A program made the translations under genes and the position numbers. A DNA stretch of 14,463 nucleotides from JBBSGA01 sp038254585 (lineage in GTDB: Bacteria; Chloroflexota; Chloroflexia; Chloroflexales; Kallotenuaceae): positions 1-14,463 of the forward strand of contig JBBSGA010000145.1 in the NCBI GenBank assembly GCA_038254585.1, given 5' to 3'. The stretch's first letter is position 1, and every line of letters starts with the position of its first letter. Below the pieces are notes generated by a model. It ran no database searches. It saw only the letters and a list, made by a program, of their open reading frames with translations, and was not told the origin of the DNA. Of this stretch, positions 6,348-12,684 are shown one piece after another.

Positions 6348-8330
6348 CTAGTGCCAGCGCTCCCAGCTAGCGAACAGTTCGCGGGTCAGCAGACCAAGCT
6401 GGACCTGGAATGGAGGCGGGTTTTCGGGATGTGCCTCAAAGCGGCTACGCTCGAAATACTGGACCAGCCGCCCACCCTCCTCGAAGGCGTCCGTCAGCGG
6501 CAGCCCATGGCGACGCAGGCCGCCCGCTTGCTCCCATCGCTCGCGGAAAGGAGGGCAGAGCTGGCGACCCGTCTCGGCGAAGAAGAGGCACGGACTATCA
6601 CCCGTCTGCCGTCGTGGCAGCGACTGCCATGCGACCCCCTGGCGCTGGAGCGCGATCTCCCCCAGTCGTCCCAGCTGCACAGCATAGGGGGTATCTGCGA
6701 ATTCAGGAAAGAGGTCGAAGCGGTTGCGCTCGAAATACTGGACGGTACGCGCCTGGCCGGTCCGTGGGTCGGGCTCTATAAGCTCGCCGGTGATCGGGTA
6801 GCCGAACTGGTCGAGGCCCCCCTGCTCACGCCAGTAGCGGGCGAAGGCGCCCTGCAGATAGTGCCCTGTCTCCGGAAAGAGCGTGCCTTCCGTCGTTTTG
6901 TCGGGACCCACCTGGATCAGCAAAGGCGCCCCGAGCTCCTCCAGGCGGCCCTGCACCTTTCCGTTGCCAGTAGCAGTAACCTTGACCAGCGTTCCGTCCC
7001 AGCGCCGCACGCGTGCCTCCCGGCACGCACAAGGAATCTCGACGTCGACCGCATCGCCGTAAAGCTGCCATAGGACGTCGGTGTGCCGAACGCCATCGCC
7101 GAAACGATACCAGAAGATCCCCGGCCGGCCGGACTGGCTCCCGTCGGCGTAGGTCGTCTCGAGCCGCATTCCAGAGAGCGCGTCCGCCAGCGCGCGGTAG
7201 GCGACAAAGGCCGGCTTACGCAGATCCGGTGCGTCGGGATTGAGCGGAAAGCTTCGCCTGAGCAGCCCATAGTGGAATTCGCTCTCACTTTGAGAGGTAG
7301 CAGGCTGATCGTAGGGTACAGCCGGGTCGGTATCCTCGCGCAGGTCGTACCAGAAGACCTTCTGGATCGAGGGGTGGGCAAGCGCGAGGACGTAGGTACG
7401 CTGCAGGTAGGCGGCCTGATCGGCCTCGCTCACCCCGAATGTGCCCGAAAACGTCGACCAGCCCACCTCCGTAAGCCACACCGGCTTCGGTCCGAACTCG
7501 GCGAGCATCGCATCGAGCGTCCGAAACTCTTGCTCGAGCGTCATATCGGGACCGCGCCGATGAAGCATAGCCTCGGGTGCGGCCGGCCGGTAAGGATGAA
7601 GTGCGACGACGTCGAAGGCGTTCCAGCCTCCCGCGGCGTAAATCATACGCAGGTAGTCGAGACTATCGTAGTCCTCCGTCGTCGGCAGCGGGCCCCAGAT
7701 ATCGTAGAGCCCGCCGAGCACGACCACGGCATCCGGATCGGCGGCCTTGATCGCAGCGCGCGCTACGTCGAGGATTCGCACAAACTCGCGCACAGTGTAG
7801 AGGCCGTGCTCGTAGCCGAAGGGCCGCAGATTCGCTTCGTTCCAGACCTCCCAGTAGTGGATCTGTTGCTGATCACGACCGTAACGCGCGACGACGTTAT
7901 AGACGTACATACCCCAGTCGCCGAGCCACTCGTCGAGAATGGGATTCTTGCTCTGAAACCAGGCGGGGTTGTAGGCGAGCAAGCCGAGGACATTGATGCC
8001 GGCGGCATGCTGCAGGGCGATCGCCTGATCGTAGTTATACATCCCCGCCGCATCACCCCCCCAACGATAGGAGCCACCGCGATCCGGTTGAAGCTGGGCC
8101 CATGATATTTCCTCGCGCGCCCATTGCACGCCGGCCTCGCGCATCAAGCTGACCATCGCCGGCTGCTCATCGCTGCGCACGCGGTTGGCAAGGTTCGCGA
8201 CGATTCCGAATGGGCTTTCCTTGCCGCTCATAGGGTGGGACGCCGCCAATACGACTCGCGGCGCGCCGAGAGCCGGGACGAGCAGCGCCGCGAGCAGCAG
8301 CAGGCGCAATATGGCTCTAAGCAAACGCAT
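6348..8330 (-). CDS. Secreted glycoside-hydrolase-like protein with two C-terminal repeats, paralog B, 660 aa
   Basis: An exported protein with a signal peptide (about 1-30, RLLLLAALLVPALG) and a TIM-barrel catalytic region (about 40-390) resembling clan GH-A families such as GH39 or GH5. The acid/base candidate is Glu165 (WEVWNEANL) and the nucleophile candidate is Glu288 (WLTEVGWS). A beta domain follows with a Cys-Ala-Cys pair (434, 436). Two copies of a roughly 55-residue repeat follow (about 485-543 and 583-636), each ending in VQYFER(N/S)RF. Cys581 and Cys592 in the second repeat may form a disulfide. I chose the ATG at 8330, with AGGAAAGG upstream, over a TTG at 8354. It lies 62 bp after its paralog and the two are colinear throughout, so it arose by tandem duplication. 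The glycan substrate is unknown. Confidence 0.82.
   Translation of the reverse strand: MRLLRAILRLLLLAALLVPALGAPRVVLAASHPMSGKESPFGIVANLANRVRSDEQPAMVSLMREAGVQWAREEISWAQLQPDRGGSYRWGGDAAGMYNYDQAIALQHAAGINVLGLLAYNPAWFQSKNPILDEWLGDWGMYVYNVVARYGRDQQQIHYWEVWNEANLRPFGYEHGLYTVREFVRILDVARAAIKAADPDAVVVLGGLYDIWGPLPTTEDYDSLDYLRMIYAAGGWNAFDVVALHPYRPAAPEAMLHRRGPDMTLEQEFRTLDAMLAEFGPKPVWLTEVGWSTFSGTFGVSEADQAAYLQRTYVLALAHPSIQKVFWYDLREDTDPAVPYDQPATSQSESEFHYGLLRRSFPLNPDAPDLRKPAFVAYRALADALSGMRLETTYADGSQSGRPGIFWYRFGDGVRHTDVLWQLYGDAVDVEIPCACREARVRRWDGTLVKVTATGNGKVQGRLEELGAPLLIQVGPDKTTEGTLFPETGHYLQGAFARYWREQGGLDQFGYPITGELIEPDPRTGQARTVQYFERNRFDLFPEFADTPYAVQLGRLGEIALQRQGVAWQSLPRRQTGDSPCLFFAETGRQLCPPFRERWEQAGGLRRHGLPLTDAFEEGGRLVQYFERSRFEAHPENPPPFQVQLGLLTRELFASWERWH
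6436..6743 (-). repeat. Two 29-bp repeat units encoding VQYFER in paralog B
   Basis: The units are at 6436-6464 and 6715-6743. Both share the core GCTCGAAATACTGGAC and encode VQYFER(N/S)RF. The unit at 6715 differs from those in the neighbouring gene by only one or two bases. They mark the ends of the two C-terminal protein repeats. Confidence 0.75.
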
Positions 8331-8380
8331 GGTTGCCTTTCCTCTCTTCGCCAAAGATGCTACAGACCGATGCGCTGGCT

Positions 8381-8397
8381 GCTAGGCGCAACCTAGC
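8381..8397. other. Six-pair inverted repeat spanning the stop of paralog A
   Basis: GCTAGG (8381-8386) and CCTAGC (8392-8397) flank a five-base loop and overlap the TAG at 8393-8395. It could form a small hairpin between the two hydrolase genes. It is short, no T-run follows on the minus strand, and a chance occurrence is possible. Confidence 0.25.
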
Positions 8398-10372
8398 GCC
8401 GACTGAAGAGCTCGACACCCAACAGGCCGAGCAGCACGTCATAGGGGCTGCCTGCGTATTCCGGATGATATTCGAAGCGGTTGCGCTCGAAATATTGGAC
8501 GATCCGGCCGTTCTCATAGTGCGCGTCGGTAAGCGGCAGGCCGTAAAGCGAGAGCCCCCCATGCCCTTCCCAATAGGCTCGGAACGGAGGGCACAGGAGC
8601 CGCTGTGTCGCATCGAAGCGACGACAGCCGGCCTGCTTGGACTTATCTATCGGCAGATCTTCCCAGCGAACACCTGCCTCACGTAGCTGATCGTCGCCGA
8701 GCCGGCCTAGCTGAACCACGTATGGCGTCCCCACGTTTTCTGGGAAGTATTCGAAGCGGTTGCGCTCGAAGTATTGGACGCGGCGGGCGCGCCCGGAAGT
8801 GGGGTCTGGCTCGCTGAGCTCGCCCGTGATCGGATAGCCGAACTGCGCCAGACCACCGTAGCGCTGCCAGTAGGTCAGGAATACCCCACCCAAACCATGG
8901 CCGGTCTCGGTAAAAAAGCGATCCGGGACGTTGGCGTCCGGGCCGTATTCGAGGTAGATCGGCTCGCCACCTGGGGGTATCGATATCGAAAGCTCGCCCG
9001 TATCGGTGTGGACGATATGATCGAGGGCGCCGTTCCAGCGGCGAATGCGTGCCTCTCCGCACCCGCACGCAGCCGTAACGCTGATCGGGGTCGAGCCGAG
9101 CTGCCAGAGCAGCTGCACCCCCCGAGCATCGCTGCCATAACGGACCCAGTACGTTCCGGGTAGATCAGGACGGTCGCCATTCGCTTTCGTCTCGACTAGC
9201 GGCAGACCGCCGAGCAGATTGGTCATGGTCCGATACGCGAGGAAGGCCGGCTTGCGCAAGTCGGGCGTTTCGGTCTTGAGCGGATACGTGCGGCGGATCA
9301 GCCCCATGTGCCAGTCAGGCACGGTATCGTCGAAGACGAGCTTGTCATAGGGGGTCCAGTATGCCAGGTTATTGCGGAAGTTGTACCAGAAGAGGCGCTC
9401 GACATACGGATACTGGAGCGCCAGCGCGTAGAGCCGGACGAGGTAGTAGGCTTGCTCTTGCTCCGAGATACCATATGGCCCACGATACGAGCCCCATCCG
9501 ATCTCGGTAAACCAGATCGGCTTGACGCCGAAGCGATCCATGAAGCCATCCACCTCGCGCATCTCGTCGGCGAGGTCCATTGTGCGATCGCGCCGCTGGA
9601 ACCGGCCTTCCGGTGGTCCGGGCCGGTACGCATGGATATTCAGCACGTCGAAGTACGGCCATGCTCCGGCCTGACCAAGCCGGTCGAGGTAGTCGAAGGT
9701 GTCGTAGTAGTTCGGAGGCACCTCGGACCAGACACTCGCCAGCCCGCCGAGTACGACCACCGCTTGTGGGTCCGCGGCCTTAATCGTCGTGTAGGTAACG
9801 CGGAGCAGCCGGGCATAGTCCTCGACGCTGTACAGGCCGTTCTCATATCCGTAGACGCTGAGATTAGGCTCGTTCCAAACCTCCCAGTGACTGACCTGCC
9901 CGCGCTGGCGGCCATAGCGTGAGACGACGTTGTAGACGTAGTTTTGCCAGTCGTCGATCCAAGCATCCAGCGGTGGATTCTTGCCCTTATACCAGGCAGG
10001 GTTATAGGCGAGCAGACCGAGGATCTTGAGACCGGCATGGCTGAGCTGAGATACCGATTCGTCGAAATTCAGGAAGCCATAGCCATCGCCACCCCAGCGA
10101 AAAGGCCCACTCTGCTTCGGCTGCAAGCGCTCCCATGAGAAATCCTCGCGATGCCATTGGGCGCCCGACTCCCGGATCAGGTCCATCATGCGGGCTTGCT
10201 CATCCCCGCGCACGTTTACGGCGAGGTTGCCGACTTCCCCGAAGGGCGTCGACTTGTCGATAGGAATGCTCGGCGCGGCGCGAGCAGATCTAGCCACCGG
10301 AAATGGCGAAGCCAGGATGGAGACACCGAAGGCAAGCAGCGCGCAGAGTGCACGGAGGCGACGATAGTTCAT
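8393..10372 (-). CDS. Secreted glycoside-hydrolase-like protein with two C-terminal repeats, paralog A, 659 aa
   Basis: Paralog of the next gene, with the same architecture: a signal peptide (about 1-33), a TIM-barrel domain from STPFGEVGNL (41) to about 390 with acid/base candidate Glu168 (WEVWNEPNL) and nucleophile candidate Glu290 (WFTEIGWGS), a beta domain with Cys-Gly-Cys (436, 438), and two terminal repeats (about 487-545 and 586-637). Each repeat follows the pattern F..TGH....F..YW...GGL..FGYP(I/L)T...VQYFERNRFEY(F/H)PE. Cys583 and Cys594 match the cysteines of the paralog. The ATG at 10372 has only a weak RBS (AGAAAG), and a TATGAT sits about 70 bases upstream. Cleavage of an exported or environmental polysaccharide is likely; the repeats probably bind wall or glycan, which is inference. 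Confidence 0.82.
   Translation of the reverse strand: MNYRRLRALCALLAFGVSILASPFPVARSARAAPSIPIDKSTPFGEVGNLAVNVRGDEQARMMDLIRESGAQWHREDFSWERLQPKQSGPFRWGGDGYGFLNFDESVSQLSHAGLKILGLLAYNPAWYKGKNPPLDAWIDDWQNYVYNVVSRYGRQRGQVSHWEVWNEPNLSVYGYENGLYSVEDYARLLRVTYTTIKAADPQAVVVLGGLASVWSEVPPNYYDTFDYLDRLGQAGAWPYFDVLNIHAYRPGPPEGRFQRRDRTMDLADEMREVDGFMDRFGVKPIWFTEIGWGSYRGPYGISEQEQAYYLVRLYALALQYPYVERLFWYNFRNNLAYWTPYDKLVFDDTVPDWHMGLIRRTYPLKTETPDLRKPAFLAYRTMTNLLGGLPLVETKANGDRPDLPGTYWVRYGSDARGVQLLWQLGSTPISVTAACGCGEARIRRWNGALDHIVHTDTGELSISIPPGGEPIYLEYGPDANVPDRFFTETGHGLGGVFLTYWQRYGGLAQFGYPITGELSEPDPTSGRARRVQYFERNRFEYFPENVGTPYVVQLGRLGDDQLREAGVRWEDLPIDKSKQAGCRRFDATQRLLCPPFRAYWEGHGGLSLYGLPLTDAHYENGRIVQYFERNRFEYHPEYAGSPYDVLLGLLGVELFSRR
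8472..8779 (-). repeat. Two 29-bp repeat units encoding VQYFERNRFE in paralog A
   Basis: The units are at 8472-8500 and 8751-8779. They differ from each other at one base and share TCGAAGCGGTTGCGCTCGAA with the unit at 6715 in the paralog. They lie 279 bp apart, the same spacing as in the paralog, so the two-repeat arrangement predates the gene duplication. Confidence 0.75.
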
Positions 10373-10888
10373 CTGTACTTTCTACGAAGGTCGGGCGGCC
10401 CGAATTCCACTGGACGCATGCGAGGTGCCGGCGCCCAGCAGCCATCATACCAGGTTGCCTCCCTACTCTGTGCATGATAGGGACCTGAGAGGGCGCAAGC
10501 ATGAGTCGTGATCGCGTCCGCAACCGCACCTTCGCCGCGTGCGGCACGTGTCTACAGGTTCGCCAGCATCATCTCGACCTGTGCGTCCCACGGAGTGTCA
10601 ACTGCTCCGGCTCCTGGAGGATGTGGGGTGGATGATGGCCTATGCCGCGAGGTGCCAGACCAAGCCGGGCATGCGCATCACCACGGCGGTGATAAAGACG
10701 TCCTGCCGAACGGTCAATGTGGTAAGATCAGCCACAGCCTCCGCCTCCCGCGGGTAGTGGTGGACGGATCGGCACCGCTACTATATCCGAGCGTGTGGAT
10801 GAGGCTCCCTCTGAAAAACTCCCCGACAACTCATGCCTGCGCCCAACCTGAGACCTATTACGGGAACGGCGAAGACCCGGCTCGAAGC
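10373..10888. other. 516-bp stretch without a supported gene
   Basis: This lies between the YHS gene and the hydrolase pair. On the minus strand TATGAT (10444-10449) is a reasonable -10 for the hydrolase pair, with no clear -35. Two short minus-strand frames read like protein fragments: GTG at 10735 to TAG at 10640 (31 codons, with GGAGG upstream, containing RQDVFITAVVMRMPGLVWHL), and a second frame ending at 10552 in VDTPWDAQVEMMLANL. One frame change would join them into roughly 60 residues, so a decayed small gene is possible. Plus-strand frames here show nothing recognisable. No tRNA is seen. Confidence 0.4.
10444..10449 (-). promoter_or_regulatory. Candidate -10 element for the hydrolase pair
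   Basis: The minus strand reads GGTATGATGG, a five-of-six match to TATAAT, giving a leader of about 65 bases before the ATG at 10372. Upstream TGCACA is a weak -35 at 19 bases. This is the only plausible promoter I found in front of paralog A. Confidence 0.3.
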
Positions 10889-11053
10889 TCAGGACGAGCG
10901 CCCCTGGACAAACTGCTCCGGAGTCTTCTCGAACTGCCGCTTGCAGCCCGGAGCACAAAAGTAGTATATCTCTCCTTGGTACTCGCTCGTCAGACCCTTG
11001 GCTTGCGCCTCGTGCTCGTCCACATCCATCCCGCATACGAGATCCTTTGCCAT
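10889..11053 (-). CDS. YHS-domain protein, 54 aa
   Basis: A complete small gene that length-filtered gene finding would miss. The translation begins MAKDLVCGMDVDEHEAQAKG and continues with a YQGEIYYFCAPGC stretch and FEKTPEQFV. This is the YHS domain (named for its Tyr-His-Ser), with Cys7-Gly-Met and the Cys33/Cys37 pair (CAPGC) in the expected places. The domain is known from metal-handling contexts, for example the N-termini of copper-transporting P-type ATPases and small stand-alone proteins, and is thought to bind metal ions through its cysteines. GAGGTGA lies about five bases before the ATG. It is divergent from the deacetylase unit, with two inverted repeats in the intergenic region. 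No metal transporter except the CAX antiporter is close by. Confidence 0.88.
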   Translation of the reverse strand: MAKDLVCGMDVDEHEAQAKGLTSEYQGEIYYFCAPGCKRQFEKTPEQFVQGRSS

Positions 11054-11077
11054 CGCAGTCACCTCATCTCCCTATCT

Positions 11078-11090
11078 GGTGCCCGGCACC
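11078..11090. promoter_or_regulatory. Operator-like dyad GGTGCC-C-GGCACC
   Basis: A perfect six-plus-six inverted repeat with a one-base centre, 25 bp upstream of the YHS start codon. The compact odd-length symmetry resembles a site for a dimeric repressor. It could equally form part of the YHS 5' leader. Confidence 0.35.
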
Positions 11091-11104
11091 CTACTGTTTG
11101 TGGA

Positions 11105-11120
11105 ACGGTAAGCATACCGT
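11105..11120. promoter_or_regulatory. Second dyad ACGGTA-AGCA-TACCGT
   Basis: A perfect six-plus-six inverted repeat with a four-base centre, 14 bp from the first dyad. It lies between the divergent YHS and deacetylase units and could regulate either side. No regulator gene is present in the window. Confidence 0.3.
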
Positions 11121-11216
11121 ATCTGGGTAAAGCTCGCACGCATTGCGGCGCATCTCGCCGAGGCGCTGCAATATCGACCACGAAGCGTCGAGTGATAGTA
11201 TGAAGGAGAACGAGCG

Positions 11217-11402
11217 ATGATAGGACAAGCGCGAACGATCCGTGAGCCGGAGGCGGAACTGCTGAACGCAGAAGATGCTGCCCAGGAGGCGGAGCAGCCG
11301 AATATACTGTTCCGCAAGCAACTCTCCAGTGAGCAGGGGGTTGCACTGCAGGTCCCGTATCAGTCTTGCTCGACACTATCGATCGCCTTACACGGGGGTT
11401 GA
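11217..11402 (+). CDS. Possible small protein upstream of the deacetylase, 61 aa
   Basis: I do not recognise this protein. The case for it is a strong RBS (AAGGAG eight bases before the ATG), and a stop only seven bases before the deacetylase ATG, which would allow translational coupling. The sequence is acidic and probably helical over the first half (REPEAELLNAEDAAQEAEQP), then polar with one cysteine. There is no signal peptide. The alternative is that this stretch is an untranslated leader of the deacetylase gene and the RBS match is fortuitous. Confidence 0.4.
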   Translation: MIGQARTIREPEAELLNAEDAAQEAEQPNILFRKQLSSEQGVALQVPYQSCSTLSIALHGG

Positions 11403-11409
11403 GGCCACC

Positions 11410-12495
11410 ATGCACGCGCGATTGAGCACACGACAGCATCAGTCACTGCCGGTCATCCTGAGGCTGACGTTATTGCTGCTGCTGCTGTCGATCTCCGTGG
11501 TACGGCAGTCATGGGCAGTACACGACTCGTCCACTGAGGGCAGGTCGCAAGCGTTCGCACTATCCAGTCTTCACGCTGCTTCTTCAGCTGTTCAAGAGCG
11601 GAAGCCCGTGCCCAAGCCGGCGGCGGTGCCGGTCGCCGCGGAGCAACGTCATGCGCCAGTCCAATTCGCGAGGAGAGCTAGGGCGGACGGGCCATCAGAT
11701 CAGACCGGAGCCCACTACTTCCGCGGCCGCCCGCGTGGCTACGCGCCGGTCCAAGTCGGGGCGATCCATGTGCCGATCCTGGTCTATCACTACCTGTCGA
11801 CGAATCCGAACCCACACGACAAACTGCGGACGGGTCTGTCCGTCGCGCCGGAGATCTTCGCGCGACAATGCCGCTACCTGGCCGATAATGGCTACACGAC
11901 GATCACCCTCGACGAGTATCTCGCAGCGCGTGCCGGCAAGCTCAAGCTGCCGGCCCGACCGGTGATCCTGACCTTCGACGACGGGTACCGCGACTTCTAT
12001 ACCAATGCGTACCCAATCCTGCGCCGCTACCAGATGCGCGCGACGATCTATATCATCTCGGACAAGGTCGGCCAGCCGGCGTATATGACCTGGAAACAGC
12101 TGCGCGAGCTTGCCGCGTCCCCGCTCATCACAATTGGTGCCCATACACGCACCCACGTGCCTCTGGACGACGTACCCACGAGCCGCGCGCAAGATGAGAT
12201 CGTGGTCGGCAAGCAGATTCTGGAAGAGCAGCTAGGTATTCCTATCAAGCACTTTTGCTATCCCTACGGCCATTATAGTGAGGCCGTACGAGCACTAGTC
12301 GGGGCGGCCGGTTACCTAAGCGCCACGACGACTCGCCGTCGGATCGCGGTCGCCGAAGACAATCCACTGCTCTTACCGCGAATCGAGATCGGAGGTACCG
12401 CGAACCTCGTCCAGTTCAAGACGAGCCTGCATCCCGCGCGCAGCTCGACGTCCACCCTTCCCCAGCGCCCCCGCCCCGCACCACACCTCCAGTAG
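11410..12495 (+). CDS. Secreted polysaccharide deacetylase (NodB/CE4 type), 361 aa
   Basis: An exported metal-dependent carbohydrate deacetylase. A signal peptide covers about 1-37 (LRLTLLLLLLSISVV) and a low-complexity Ala/Pro/Arg linker runs to about 115. The NodB domain starts at VPILVYHYLS, the start typical of the PgaB-like subgroup. Motifs are TFDDG (188-192, Asp190 or Asp191 as base and metal ligand), HTRTH (245-249, two metal His), FCYPYGHYS (282-290) and LPRIEIGG near 322. The tail after 340 is Ser/Pro rich. Likely substrates are N-acetylglucosamine polymers (peptidoglycan or exopolysaccharide), not decidable here. I start at the ATG at 11410 (GAGG seven bases before it) because it opens directly onto the signal peptide; the frame extends back to 11275 without support. 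A possible 61-aa ORF lies just upstream. Confidence 0.9.
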   Translation: MHARLSTRQHQSLPVILRLTLLLLLLSISVVRQSWAVHDSSTEGRSQAFALSSLHAASSAVQERKPVPKPAAVPVAAEQRHAPVQFARRARADGPSDQTGAHYFRGRPRGYAPVQVGAIHVPILVYHYLSTNPNPHDKLRTGLSVAPEIFARQCRYLADNGYTTITLDEYLAARAGKLKLPARPVILTFDDGYRDFYTNAYPILRRYQMRATIYIISDKVGQPAYMTWKQLRELAASPLITIGAHTRTHVPLDDVPTSRAQDEIVVGKQILEEQLGIPIKHFCYPYGHYSEAVRALVGAAGYLSATTTRRRIAVAEDNPLLLPRIEIGGTANLVQFKTSLHPARSSTSTLPQRPRPAPHLQ

Positions 12496-12530
12496 CCTCT
12501 AGCTGTGGAGTCTTTCAGGGCGGAGAGGCC
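12496..12530 (+). terminator. Weak hairpin after the deacetylase stop
   Basis: GCCTCT (from 12495) can pair with AGAGGC (12524-12529) around a 23-base loop, followed by CTTTATCC. The stem is short and the loop long, so this is at best a poor terminator. Confidence 0.2.
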
Positions 12531-12570
12531 TTTATCCGCATGCGTTCTCGCTCATTCCGGGGCGCACAGG

Positions 12571-12601
12571 TTGCCATGGAATATTAACCATCGGTTAGAA
12601 T
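12571..12601 (+). promoter_or_regulatory. Candidate promoter and dyad for the antiporter gene
   Basis: TTGCCA (12571-12576) and TAGAAT (12596-12601) are good -35 and -10 matches, but 19 bases apart, which is long. The dyad TAACC-ATC-GGTTA (12585-12597) overlaps the -10 and could be an operator. The region is locally AT-rich compared with the flanking genes. The leader would be about 75 bases. Confidence 0.4.
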
Positions 12602-12684
12602 TGCGCGGCCGGCACACGTGCCTGTAAGGATGGCCCTGGGTGCATCCATGACCGATGTTCGATGGGCGATAGAGGAGATGCTGC

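Noticed and set aside
7083..8105. 340-codon plus-strand open frame opposite hydrolase paralog B
   Set aside because: Antisense shadow with no recognisable motif; the minus-strand gene carries both catalytic glutamates and a signal peptide.
10500..10632. Cysteine-rich 44-codon plus-strand frame from the ATG at 10501
   Set aside because: Although CGTCL and further cysteines caught the eye, it has no matching family, only a poor RBS, and no continuation.
10728..11036. 102-codon minus-strand frame overlapping the YHS gene
   Set aside because: Same strand but a different frame from the YHS protein, whose motifs and RBS are convincing.
10508..11203. 231-codon plus-strand open frame in the gap before the deacetylase
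   Set aside because: It runs antisense across the clearly real YHS gene and has no domain, RBS or consistent composition.
11275..11409. Longer N-terminus for the deacetylase
   Set aside because: The extra 45 residues are Arg/Ser rich, lack an RBS, and would bury the signal peptide that begins right at the ATG at 11410.
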